Shown here: one piece after another, positions 18,376 through 28,800 of the stretch
Numbering within the stretch: position 1 is the first letter of the stretch
How the letters are laid out: each line of letters starts with the position of its first letter
Assembly (NCBI GenBank): GCA_016715985.1
Contig: JADJXD010000001.1
Span: forward strand, 1,674,001-1,738,000
From: Saprospiraceae bacterium
GTDB lineage: Bacteria > Bacteroidota > Bacteroidia > Chitinophagales > Saprospiraceae
Reading direction: 5' to 3'
DNA: 64,000 bases
The notes under the pieces: model-generated
Databases searched by the model: none
Seen by the model: only the letters and a program-made list of their open reading frames with translations
What the model was told of the DNA's origin: nothing
Position numbers and translations under genes: made by a program

Positions 18376-18399
18376 CCACTAAACCAAATTTTTAAATAA

Positions 18400-19833
18400 A
18401 TGGAAACACAAAAAATGTCTTTTTTACAATCGCCTTCTACTAAAATTACACTGAAGGTTGCATTAATCTTCATACTGGTATTATTTCTGATGATTCCCAA
18501 ATTTAAGATCATGGATCTCGTAAATGAACGGAAAGAACTCAATCTTACAGTGATGGACGATGTATATTCCGGATGGGGAAATGAACAAATTATTGCCGGT
18601 CCGGTGCTGGTGATACCTTATCATGAAATGGTCAGTCAATCTGATATCACCAAACCAAAAGTACAGGTCAAAAAAAATCTTCTTATTTATCCCGATTCTT
18701 CAAAAACAGATGGAAAATTGTCCACAGAATCCAAATACAGAAGTCTTTATAAAGTTTTACTGTACAAAGCCAATTTGAATTTTCAAGGCAACTTTGTCAT
18801 TCCTAAATACGATGCGCTTAATATAAACCAGGATGATATGCTCTATAATGAAGCTTATGTTACGATTGGCATTACAGATCCGAAAGGGATAGAAAACAAA
18901 ATAGACTTTAAATGGAGTGATGAAAAATTTTCTTTCAGTCCGGGTTTAGTCGATGTCCAGTTTCAATGCGATCAGAATCATGAATCACAATCTCGTATAG
19001 CCTACACGAACAGTCAGGGAATATATGTACCGGGATTTAAAACGGGATTACACAGTAAAATTCCTGTTTCATCCGAAAATGATGAGTATCGTTTTTCTTT
19101 TAATCTGGATTTCAAAGGGAGTAAAAGTCTGCAATTTGCTCCGTTAGGCAGATATACCGACGTTCAGTTAAAATCCGTTTTTCCGGACCCTGTATTTAAC
19201 GGAGGTTTTCTGCCGGAACATGCCACCAATTCTGATGGTTTTGATGCAAAATGGAAAATACTGGAATACAATAAAACATTACCCCCTTTTCAGAAAGATG
19301 TACAGATGGTTGATCTTGGAAATAATTTGTTCGGTGTAAAAATCCAGCATTTGACAGATAATTATACAACCACAAACAGAGCTGTGAAGTATATGATTTT
19401 GATCATTGCACTGACATTTTTAGTAGTATTCCTGACAGAAATAGTGGAGCGCATTCATATCCATATCTTTCAATATACCTTGATCGGGCTAGCATTGGCT
19501 ATATTTTTTACACTTCTATTATCGATATCAGAATTTTGGGGATTTGATCTGGCATATTCAGGATCTGCAACAGCCACTATAGGATTGATATTTCTGTATA
19601 GTTTAGGTATGTTTAAAAACAAAAAAAGCTCCGGCTTACTCCTTGGATTGATGGTTGCATTATTTGCATACATATATATCATTATACAATTGGAAAAAAC
19701 AGCATTGCTTGCAGGATCGATTGGACTTTTTGTGATCATTGCACTAACGATGTATGTGACCAGGAAAATAAGGTGGTTTGAAGAAAGTAGAAAACAAGAT
19801 TCCAGAAATATTGAATCTACAGAAATTAATTAA
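18400..19833 (+). CDS. creD: Inner-membrane protein CreD family
   Basis: The 477-residue protein matches the CreD family (PF06123): an N-terminal membrane helix (about residues 16-35), the conserved ERKELNLTVMDDVYSGWG and QIIAGPVLVIPYHE, a periplasmic domain of about 270 residues with SKIPVSSENDEYRFSFNLD, and then about six C-terminal membrane helices (residues 325-455). In Enterobacteria CreD is part of the CreBC regulon and contributes to envelope integrity and beta-lactam or colicin resistance; no CreBC homologue is visible here. Control is instead suggested by the operator shared with the winged-helix regulator. The family assignment is secure; the function in this lineage is inferred. 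Confidence 0.9.
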   Translation: METQKMSFLQSPSTKITLKVALIFILVLFLMIPKFKIMDLVNERKELNLTVMDDVYSGWGNEQIIAGPVLVIPYHEMVSQSDITKPKVQVKKNLLIYPDSSKTDGKLSTESKYRSLYKVLLYKANLNFQGNFVIPKYDALNINQDDMLYNEAYVTIGITDPKGIENKIDFKWSDEKFSFSPGLVDVQFQCDQNHESQSRIAYTNSQGIYVPGFKTGLHSKIPVSSENDEYRFSFNLDFKGSKSLQFAPLGRYTDVQLKSVFPDPVFNGGFLPEHATNSDGFDAKWKILEYNKTLPPFQKDVQMVDLGNNLFGVKIQHLTDNYTTTNRAVKYMILIIALTFLVVFLTEIVERIHIHIFQYTLIGLALAIFFTLLLSISEFWGFDLAYSGSATATIGLIFLYSLGMFKNKKSSGLLLGLMVALFAYIYIIIQLEKTALLAGSIGLFVIIALTMYVTRKIRWFEESRKQDSRNIESTEIN

Positions 19834-19867
19834 AAAATGTCAACTTTTTTCAAGACGAGACAAATAA

Positions 19868-19932
19868 CTATTCATCCATTCACTCATTCATTCATTCAAT
19901 CATTCAATCATTAAATCATTCAATCATTAAAA
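19868..19932 (+). repeat. TCATTCACTCAT-type simple repeat between creD and a small membrane gene
   Basis: A run of words such as CATTCACTCATTCATTCATT and CAATCATTAAATCATT fills the spacer before the start codon at 19934. It belongs to the same family as the stretches at about 30.0, 37.3 and 40.85 kb. Confidence 0.65.
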
Positions 19933-19933
19933 T

Positions 19934-20218
19934 ATGACAAACACAAGATTAAAAATTATTTTATTGATAGCAGCATCTCTGCTTTCGGTCCCATTCATTG
20001 CAATGCAGTTTACGGATGAAGTAGATTGGGGCATTATGGACTTTACTATTATGGGAATCTTATTATTTGGAACGAGCCTGGAATGTGAATTCATATTGAG
20101 AATGGTAAAAAGTACTCCATACCGAATCATTATCTGTGGTGCCATTTTATTGATATTTTTTCTCATTTTGGCAGAACTTGCTGTCGGTATATTCGGGACA
20201 GTTTTTGCAGGTTCATAA
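19934..20218 (+). CDS. Small three-helix membrane protein
   Basis: A 94-residue protein with three hydrophobic segments (about residues 7-25, 33-52 and 62-90). The sequence FIAMQFTDEVDWGIMDFTIMG is similar in style to short membrane proteins common in Bacteroidota, but I do not recognise a named family. It follows creD by 100 bases on the same strand and may be cotranscribed. Confidence 0.6.
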   Translation: MTNTRLKIILLIAASLLSVPFIAMQFTDEVDWGIMDFTIMGILLFGTSLECEFILRMVKSTPYRIIICGAILLIFFLILAELAVGIFGTVFAGS

Positions 20219-20261
20219 GCCTGCGTATCCTTAACGACTTAATCAAAAATGCACTATTCTT

Positions 20262-20340
20262 TCAAAATGGCGAAGCTAAACTATTTTTGTTTTGCCATTT
20301 TGGTCTATTTTATAGTAAAATGGCGAAACAAAAATTATTT
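20262..20340 (+). repeat. Inverted-repeat cluster built on AAAATGGC / GCCATTTT
   Basis: Three copies of the motif AAAATGGC occur within 70 bases, two in one direction and one inverted. Arms at 20283-20301 and 20317-20335 form a 19-bp stem with a single G-T position and a 15-base loop, followed by TATTTTT. It could serve as a terminator for the creD unit or be the remnant of a small palindromic element. Confidence 0.6.
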
Positions 20341-20728
20341 TTAAAAGATATCAGCTACTTTATAGTAACATTTTCTCATAATACCCCACTAATAAAGGTT
20401 TACCTGAGTTATGTTATTACTGATACGACTACATTGCATACTTAATTACGATATAACTAAGAGATACATAAAAGGATAAAATAATTTACAAAGATATAGT
20501 ATTCATCTATGCATTCATCATAAATAATAGACAGTTTATCAAAATTATTAAGAGCTTAATCAAGCAATGAATATACAAAATAAAAAATATATTTATTTTG
20601 TTTTAATATTTCATTTTCTTATTTTTAATCTTAATTAGAAAATTCAGATAGAATCAAATTAAAAAATAATCATCATTAATTGCGTGCTTACTGCTCATGT
20701 TTATTCTTTAAAAACAAAAATCTAACTT
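20341..20728. other. AT-rich spacer without a recognised gene
   Basis: About 390 bases upstream of the LytTR gene are strongly AT-rich. I see no credible reading frame, no consensus promoter and no RNA gene. Confidence 0.5.
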
Positions 20729-21073
20729 ATGAATACAAATCCTGCTAAGTTGTCTTGCAATGGACTGGATAGTAAAATATACATCCCTGTAATTGAAATT
20801 TTAGTGATAGAAGCTTCGGGTAATCATTCATATATTCATACAACGAAAGATGAGAAAATATTTGTAACCAACTCCCTCAAAGAATTAACAGATAGATTGA
20901 AAACTTATCACTTTTGCAGGGCGCACAGACAATATCTTATCAACTCAAATAAACTGTACAAACTTCATTCCATTGATGGAGGATACATAGAGATGGAGAA
21001 TGGCCAAAAATATCCTGTATCAAAACCAGGAAAACGTATGCTGATGGATGCCCTGAAAGCTATCACAATTTAG
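20729..21073 (+). CDS. Stand-alone LytTR DNA-binding protein
   Basis: The 114-residue protein is almost entirely a LytTR domain: IPVIEILVIEASGNHSYIHT, the central SLKELTDRL and FCRAHRQYLINSNKLYKL, and the strand-rich end MENGQKYPVSKPGKRMLMDAL. There is no receiver domain, so it is not a classical two-component regulator by itself. LytTR proteins bind direct repeats in promoter DNA. It lies 258 bases upstream of a two-gene surface-protein unit on the same strand and may control it (inference from position). The 258-base spacer contains a weak TACCTGA/TCAGGTA inverted repeat and nothing else recognised. Confidence 0.85.
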   Translation: MNTNPAKLSCNGLDSKIYIPVIEILVIEASGNHSYIHTTKDEKIFVTNSLKELTDRLKTYHFCRAHRQYLINSNKLYKLHSIDGGYIEMENGQKYPVSKPGKRMLMDALKAITI

Positions 21074-21331
21074 GTTTTCAAAATAGAAATTGGTTGCTAC
21101 CTGAATCTATTAGTAAAAAATTATCTAAAAATCAGGTAACACAAATACAATATAGACGACTTACAAACCACAGTCGGCCCTTCAACTCAAATTAAATATC
21201 ATTTAGTTTATCAAAAATCCGATAGTTGTCGTCAATAAAACATAAACGGAATCACAAAAGAATTCATATTTGAGAGAACGAAAATTAGCTTGGGCACAAA
21301 TTGTATTTATTAATTATTAGAAAAGAAAAGG

Positions 21332-24300
21332 ATGAAAATTATTAGGTCTCTGAACTTCATACACAACAGTACAGTATTTATTTCATTAATGTTTTTTTTG
21401 TTTTCAACAAATATACAAAGTCAAACAACCTGGACAGGTGCAATAGATTCGGACTGGAATAATCCGGGTAATTGGTCTGCTGGTGTGCCGATGGCTACAA
21501 CAGACGTTGTGATAGCTGATGTAACAACAAACAATCCAGAAGTTATGACATCCGGAGCTGTGGCAAAGTCTATAATATTTAATAATTCTTCTAACCTAAC
21601 AATTACTTCTACCGGGGTTTTAACTATTGATGGAGCTACATTAGATGGAATTGATATATCTATTGGCGGACTATTAATAAATAACGGATCAATTCAAATA
21701 GGTATGTCATCACCTGTAGGTAGGTTTGGTATAAATAATAATAATGGACAAATTATTAATAATAGTTCTGGAACAATACATGTGCATAGAGCAAACTCTA
21801 GTGCCTTAATTTTAAATAACATAAGTGGGAATTTTACAAATTCAGGAAATATTATCTTAGGAGGCACGAGTAATAGCAATCTTAGCCAATATGGAATTCA
21901 AAACCGTGGAACATTTATAAATTACAGCACAGGAAATATATCGATAAATAGATATAGTGGACGTGGAATTTATAACAATAAACACCCTGCGGGTTTATGC
22001 GTATTTAGCAATTATGGCACAATTGAAATTGGCACAAATGCTATTTCTTTAGGACAGAATGGAATTTATAATTTAGATTGTTCATTTACTAATTTTGCAG
22101 GTGGTTCGATCCGCATTAACAAAGTGTCAAGTTCTGCAATTTCAAATACTACTAACACAACATTCATAAATAGTTCAATACTCACAATAGGGGATATACA
22201 ACCCATCAGTGGTTTGATAGCCGGAGAATCAAATTCTGAATTTCAAAATAATGCAGGAGGGGTCATTAAGGGATCTGGTCAAATTGCGAGTACTTATTTT
22301 ATAAATTCAGCGGGCACCTTATCTCCTGGATATTCACTTGGCTTGATAACCTTTGATGATGATGAAGATTTTTCTAACTGCACTCTTGATATTGAAGCGG
22401 ATGGGCCAATAAATCCTGGTCAGGATTTTGACCAAATTGTTGTTAGTGGTGTTGCAACTGTTGGCACAGGTACAAATTTAAATTTAACTTTTTCATATCA
22501 GTTTATTGATGGAACGAGTTTTGACATATTAACGGCCACTTCAATTAACGGGACAATACCATTAGCAAATATAAGTTTTAACAATATTGGTGCGGGTAAC
22601 GTTACTGGTATAAGTGTATCATATGTGACAAATAGTAACGGTGAGGCTATAAGAATAACTGTGTCCTCACCTACAACAGCCTTTATTCCCTTCATCACTA
22701 CCTGGAAAACTGATAATCCCGGAACATCTAACTCAACTTCCATTACAATCCCAACTACAGGAACAGGTTACAACTACGATGTAGATTGGAATAATGATGG
22801 TATTTTTGATGATTTAAATGTAACTGGCTCTGTCACACATGATTATGGAAGTGCCGGTACTTACCAGGTAGCCATCAGAGGAGATTTTCCACGGATATAC
22901 TTTAATAATGGTGGTGACAAGTTAAAGATACTTTCCATTGGACAATGGGGCGATATCGATTGGTATAGCATGGAAAGAGCTTTTTACGGCTGTAGTAATT
23001 TAGGATATACCGCTGTAGATAATCCTGATTTATCTAATGTAATAGATATGAGTGCAATGTTTCATACTTGTATAAATTTCAATGGAAATATTTCTGATTG
23101 GAATACACAAAATATAATTAATATGGAATCTTTGTTCACAGGTGCAACTCAGTTTAATCAAAATATTAATAATTGGAATACCGCAAATGTAACCAATATG
23201 GGTTATATGTTTCATAGTTGTACTAATTTTAATAGTGATATTTCCAATTGGAATACAGCAAATGTATTAAATATGTCACATATGTTTTCATTGGCTACTT
23301 CTTTTAATCAAAATATAAGTAATTGGGATGTAGGACAAGTAACTATTATGGAGGCTTTATTTACTGGGGCTTCCTCTTTTAATCAAAATATAGGTAGCTG
23401 GAATGTCAGTAATGTAATAAACATGAAATCCATGTTTTACCTTGCTTCCTCATTTAACCATAATATAGGTAATTGGAACACTTCAAAGGTTACCACAATG
23501 GCCAATATGTTTTGGGGTGCTTTGAATTTTAATCAGGATATTGGCAATTGGAATACTTCCAATGTTATTGATATGGCAAGAATGTTTGAATCTGCCGCTA
23601 ATTTCAATCAGAATATAAGCAATTGGAATACAATTAAGGTGATTAAAATGCATTTAATGTTTAAAGGAGCGTCTTCATTTAACCAAAATATTGGAAATTG
23701 GAATACTTCCAATGTAAACCAATCTAATAGTATGTTCGAAAGTGCTACTTCTTTCAATCAAAATATAGGTAATTGGAATATAAGTAAAATTACAAATATG
23801 ATTTCTATGTTGAATAACTCAGGCATAGACCAAAACAATTACGATAATACACTTATCGGTTGGGCTGCTCAAAATGTTAAGCCAAATGTTTCACTTGGGT
23901 CTCAGGGGTTACAATATTGCAATAGTCAAAGCGCAAGAAATACATTAGTCAATACTTTTGGTTGGAATATCACCGGGGATATTTTATTTTGTCCAATTAC
24001 TTGTACTGATGGTATTCAAAATGGTGATGAGATTGGTATCGACTGTGGTGGCACCATTTGTCCTCCATGTAATACTTTTTATGCCGATAATGATAATGAT
24101 TCATTCGGCGACTTTAATGTAACCATACAAGCTCAAGTTGCACCACCGGGCTATGTCACAATAGCTGGTGATTGTGATGATAATAACTCAAATGTAAATC
24201 CTGGTGCTTCAGAAATCTGCGGTGATGGGATAGATAATAATTGTGACGGAAATATTGATGAAGTTTGCACTTTCATCACTACCTGGAAAACTGATAACCC

Positions 24301-25831
24301 CGGCTCTTCCAATTCAACTTCTATCACAATCCCAACTACAGGAACAGGTTATAACTACGATGTAGATTGGAATAATGATGGCATCTTTGATGACTTAAAT
24401 GTAACTGGCTCAATCACACATGATTACGGAACTGCAGGTACCTACCAGATTGCCATTAGAGGAGATTTTCCACGGATATACTTTTTTAATACAGGTGATA
24501 AACAAAAGATCATTTCTATTGACCAATGGGGAGATATTGAATGGAGCAGTATGCAATTTGCTTTCAACGGCTGCAATAATTTAGTTTATAATGCATCCGA
24601 TAATCCGGTTTTATCCAATGTTTCAAACACTCAAAATATGTTTTCAGGGTGTACCTTATTTAATGGCAACATTGCAGCATGGAATACTCAAAATGTAACA
24701 AATATGAGCGGTATGTTTAGTGGCGCATCTCAATTTAATCAGAATATTGGAAGCTGGCAAACACAAAATGTGACAAACATGAGTGGTATGTTTAGTGGTG
24801 CATCTCAATTTAATCAGGATATTGGAAGCTGGCAAACACAAAATGTGACAAATATGACAGGTGTCTTTTCAGGAGCTACACAATTTAATCAGGATTTAAG
24901 CATGTGGAATACACAGAATGTGACTACTATGAGTAATATGTTTTCGGGAGCAAGTAGTTTTAATCAAGATATAAGTATGTGGAATACCCAGAATGTGACT
25001 AATATGAATGGTACGTTTGTAAATGCACCTTCATTCAACCGATCTTTGGGAAATTGGAACATACAAAATGTCACAACTATGAGCAATATGCTCAATAACA
25101 GCGGACTTTCTCTTAATAACTACGACAATACGCTTATTGGATGGGCTTCACAAACTGTTAATACCAACGTATCCCTGGGTGCACAAGGCAGGCAATATTG
25201 TTCCGGACAAACCGCAAGAAATACTCTGGTTAATATTAATGGTTGGATTATCACAGGTGATGGTTTAAATTGTCCGCCAACATGCACTGACGGAATCCAA
25301 AATGGAGATGAGACTGGTATAGATTGTGGCGGGAGTACCTGTCCGCCGTGCAATACATTTTATGCTGATAATGATAATGATTCCTATGGTGACCTGAATA
25401 TAACCATACAAGCTCATATCGCACCAATTGGTTATGTTCCGATAGCAGGCGATTGTGACGACAATGATCCTGAAGTATATCAGGGTTCGGTAATCGTTAA
25501 ATCGAATAGTGTTAATAATTTATGGTCAGACACGAATCATTGGCTGTGTGATATGCCATCAAATAATACAGACATCGTCATCATAAATACCAACACGATT
25601 TTTGATGTTGCAGCAGCAACTCTTCCATCTTCTCTTACCGTAGCAAATGGCACTTTGACTATTCCAGCTGGAAATACATTAACGTTGGGATCTGTTTCAA
25701 ATCCTGTTAATGCAGTAGTAGAAGTGGGAGGCACATTGCATGTGGAAGGTGGCGGAACTCTGATAGTATATGGCATATTAAATCAAGCATCAGGAATGAT
25801 ACTTAATGAAGGAAATATTGAAGTTCGTTAG
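21332..25831 (+). CDS. BspA-like surface protein with two DUF285 arrays and MopE-type modules
   Basis: A 1499-residue exported protein with a signal peptide (about 1-30). Residues 31-450 form beta-strand-rich asparagine/serine repeats opened by TWTGAIDSDWNNPGNWSAGV. Two similar modules follow (about 453-979 and 980-1383), each starting with FITTWKTDNPG and YNYDVDWNNDGIFDD, continuing with tandem 25-residue DUF285 repeats (NVTNMSGMFSGASQFNQNI type; roughly eight copies in the first and six in the second) and ending with a Cys-rich CTDGIQNGDE/GDCDDN MopE-like metal-binding segment. The last 115 residues resemble the opening module. No T9SS sorting domain is visible at the C-terminus, so anchoring is unclear. 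Adhesion is the usual role of BspA-type repeats. Confidence 0.85.
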   Translation: MKIIRSLNFIHNSTVFISLMFFLFSTNIQSQTTWTGAIDSDWNNPGNWSAGVPMATTDVVIADVTTNNPEVMTSGAVAKSIIFNNSSNLTITSTGVLTIDGATLDGIDISIGGLLINNGSIQIGMSSPVGRFGINNNNGQIINNSSGTIHVHRANSSALILNNISGNFTNSGNIILGGTSNSNLSQYGIQNRGTFINYSTGNISINRYSGRGIYNNKHPAGLCVFSNYGTIEIGTNAISLGQNGIYNLDCSFTNFAGGSIRINKVSSSAISNTTNTTFINSSILTIGDIQPISGLIAGESNSEFQNNAGGVIKGSGQIASTYFINSAGTLSPGYSLGLITFDDDEDFSNCTLDIEADGPINPGQDFDQIVVSGVATVGTGTNLNLTFSYQFIDGTSFDILTATSINGTIPLANISFNNIGAGNVTGISVSYVTNSNGEAIRITVSSPTTAFIPFITTWKTDNPGTSNSTSITIPTTGTGYNYDVDWNNDGIFDDLNVTGSVTHDYGSAGTYQVAIRGDFPRIYFNNGGDKLKILSIGQWGDIDWYSMERAFYGCSNLGYTAVDNPDLSNVIDMSAMFHTCINFNGNISDWNTQNIINMESLFTGATQFNQNINNWNTANVTNMGYMFHSCTNFNSDISNWNTANVLNMSHMFSLATSFNQNISNWDVGQVTIMEALFTGASSFNQNIGSWNVSNVINMKSMFYLASSFNHNIGNWNTSKVTTMANMFWGALNFNQDIGNWNTSNVIDMARMFESAANFNQNISNWNTIKVIKMHLMFKGASSFNQNIGNWNTSNVNQSNSMFESATSFNQNIGNWNISKITNMISMLNNSGIDQNNYDNTLIGWAAQNVKPNVSLGSQGLQYCNSQSARNTLVNTFGWNITGDILFCPITCTDGIQNGDEIGIDCGGTICPPCNTFYADNDNDSFGDFNVTIQAQVAPPGYVTIAGDCDDNNSNVNPGASEICGDGIDNNCDGNIDEVCTFITTWKTDNPGSSNSTSITIPTTGTGYNYDVDWNNDGIFDDLNVTGSITHDYGTAGTYQIAIRGDFPRIYFFNTGDKQKIISIDQWGDIEWSSMQFAFNGCNNLVYNASDNPVLSNVSNTQNMFSGCTLFNGNIAAWNTQNVTNMSGMFSGASQFNQNIGSWQTQNVTNMSGMFSGASQFNQDIGSWQTQNVTNMTGVFSGATQFNQDLSMWNTQNVTTMSNMFSGASSFNQDISMWNTQNVTNMNGTFVNAPSFNRSLGNWNIQNVTTMSNMLNNSGLSLNNYDNTLIGWASQTVNTNVSLGAQGRQYCSGQTARNTLVNINGWIITGDGLNCPPTCTDGIQNGDETGIDCGGSTCPPCNTFYADNDNDSYGDLNITIQAHIAPIGYVPIAGDCDDNDPEVYQGSVIVKSNSVNNLWSDTNHWLCDMPSNNTDIVIINTNTIFDVAAATLPSSLTVANGTLTIPAGNTLTLGSVSNPVNAVVEVGGTLHVEGGGTLIVYGILNQASGMILNEGNIEVR
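24700..25090 (+). repeat. 75-bp DUF285 tandem repeats, second array
   Basis: Units of 75 bases encoding NVTNM-xxMF-xxAxxFNQ-type sequence repeat about five times. Adjacent units near 24700-24850 are almost identical in DNA, which suggests recent duplication; those in the first array (about 23040-23800) are more diverged. Confidence 0.75.
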
Positions 25832-25889
25832 TCTCTTAAGTTCCACTTATTTCATCTTACTTTAATTTATTTCAATAAAGACAACAATA

Positions 25890-28800
25890 ATGAATAAACC
25901 AGGCACCAATTTGCGAGTAGCAATGACACACTTTCTTTTAATAATGTTGTTCATAATAAAATTTAATACTCTCATGATAAGTCAGGGATGTGATTTATCG
26001 CTTGACACTATTTTCCAACCCCTTGGAGTCACTCCAACCGAACTAGCGACAAATTCATCATTTGGTAAACAATTATCACTTAGAGATGATATTTTCGTGA
26101 CCAATAATTCACTTTTAAAGAAGATGCAATTATTTAGGATTAATAATCTGGGGTTAGCTACATTTATAAAAAATATTGACTTTGCAGAGGACATTATTCC
26201 AACAGGGTCTTATTTTAGTGGTGACAGCTTGATTAGCTATTTCAACACAAACAAGATATATATTCACAAACTGGAAAGATCTGAAAATTCTGTAGATTTA
26301 GTGTATCAAAATTCATTTACTATTGGTGTAAATGGAGTTAAATATTTATCAGGTAACAATCTATTTATACCTATTTCTAATTCATCTTTCAAAAATAATA
26401 ATGGGGCTATCCTTCACTACAAAATCAATGGGAACAACGTAGTATTTATGGATACTATTTTTGCCAAAATACCAAAAGAAAATGGCCATCTGGGTTGTTG
26501 CAATCAAATTCAATTAGAAAATGACAGATTATATACCTTAGAATCTTTCCCAAGAACTTTTCATATATTTGAATTCAATGGAAATGAGTGGATAGATAAG
26601 GAGTTCAAGTTTAATAACAGTTTGATTTCAAATTTTGTAGCCATAAGAGATACAGTTTATCTTTCATTGAGCAGTTATTTTGGGATTAATAAAAGTAATA
26701 TAGCAAAATTGGTTTATCAAAACGGTGAATGGGAAATAGAATTGCTTTCAAATTCGTCAATTAACGACCTGGGTATTATTATTCCTACAACAGATGAATT
26801 TGTATCGCATTCAAATTTATATACTAAATTAAGTAGCGTCAAAAAAAATACAGGCAACACTTGGACGATAAATCCAATCCCAACTCAATTGATCACACCG
26901 TCATCAACTTATAATACATGGGCTCAAACTGTCGTTGCTAATGACAGTTTTCTATTGTCTTCGGATGCGACATATGGTGAGTTGGGGTCTAATTCTGGTG
27001 TTATTGTCATATACAAAAGAGATGATAATGGCAATTGGAAAGAGAAGTCTGCATTATACCCTGAGAAGCAATTGATTTATCCGAATTATTTAATGGGCAC
27101 AAATACAAAATTGTTTAAAAGTAACATTCTTGCCACGGCCTACTCTCACAATGATTCAGGTATTCAAACCAATGCCGTATATTTATTCGAAAAAATAAAT
27201 GGTACCTATAAACAAACTATTTTTAAGCCTACCCTTCCTAATATAAATGTTCAATTTGGAAATTCTATTGATATGTCTGAAGGTCGTATTGTAATTGGAT
27301 GTCCCGGGTGTCCTAATGGGGGTGAAGTTTACTTATACGATAAAAATAACCAAGGAAATTGGGTAGAGACAAAATTAAAAGAACCAAGTGGCGTCAATAA
27401 TGCCGCATTTGGCAATCAAGTCAAGCTATTAAATGACGAACTTCTAATTTCATCCGGGTCTGTGAATGGGACACTGATTGGAGATGGTGTCATAAATGGT
27501 TACGTTGGTCGACTATATCAATTCAAAAAAGTAAATGCTAATTGGTCGGCCAGTACTTATTTATTGCCAAGTCATACGAATGGAGAAACTTATGCACATA
27601 AAATTGCAGTATCAGATAACTTAATAGGAGTAGTTAATACTTTAAATGTAAGTATCGGTAGAATTTTGTTTTATAAACTTTTGAATAATTCACTTGTGTT
27701 ATTACATGACTCTATTATTCAAGATCCTTTCGCACATTATTGGGGAAGGGATTTTGATTTTAAAGACAGTATGGCAGTCGTGTCAGCTGTATTAGCCAAC
27801 AATACACAAAGTTTAGGTAAAGGTAAACTCTTTATTTTTAATGTAACAGAAACATCATTGAGTTATGAAACCTATGTACCTGATAATATTCCTGATAATA
27901 CACTTGGTAACTTTGGAATAAATGTTGCTATCTACAACGATAAAATCCTTGCTAAAAATCATTTTCTGAGTCAGGTAGAGCTACTTACAAAACAAAATGG
28001 CGCTTGGATGCATAATTCAGTAATGTCAATACAACAAAATAATGCTTCGCCAATGAGTGTCTATGGCGATACATTAATTATTGGGAATAATAGTTTTAAT
28101 GCCGGATCTGTTGAAAGATATACCAAAACAAATATTTTAAAAGCAGTCTGTAAAGACACTACTTTAGTTTTATATTACTCAATGCCTCTAAACATAAATC
28201 CGGAATGGATCAATGATGGATCTCAAGGATGCGGAGCATTACAGTTTACAGTCAATCCATCCCAAATAACTACTAATAATTTAGGCAATAATACAATTAC
28301 TTTTACAATTCAAAATGAAGAAAGTTCCAGTTCTTGTAATGCTACTATAAGAGTCTATTCGGATCTTGATAAAGATGGTTTTTTTAACAACACCGACTGC
28401 GATGATACAAATGCAGAGATCAATCCAAATACAATATGGATAGCAGACGCAGATGGTGACGGGTTTGCAGTCAGTACTGAAACGAAAACGCAATGCGAAA
28501 AACCTTCGGGTTATATCCTTCCCAATACATCAATGGGTGAAGATTGTGATGATACAAATGCAGAGATCAATCCAAATACAATATGGATAGCAGACGCTGA
28601 TGGTGACGGGTTTGCAGTCAGTACTGAAACGAAAACGCAATGCGAAAAACCTTCAGGTTATATCCTTCCCAATACATCAATGGGTGAAGATTGTGATGAT
28701 ACAAATGCAGAGATCAATCCAAATACAATATGGATAGCAGACGCTGATGGTGACGGGTTTGCAGTCAGTACTGAAACGAAAACGCAATGCGAAAAACCTT

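Noticed and set aside
18225..18400. Leader of creD as a riboswitch
   Set aside because: The sequence is simple repeated words without a stable or recognisable fold.
21074..21331. TACCTGA/TCAGGTA inverted repeat as terminator of the LytTR gene
   Set aside because: The loop is about 26 bases and no T run follows.
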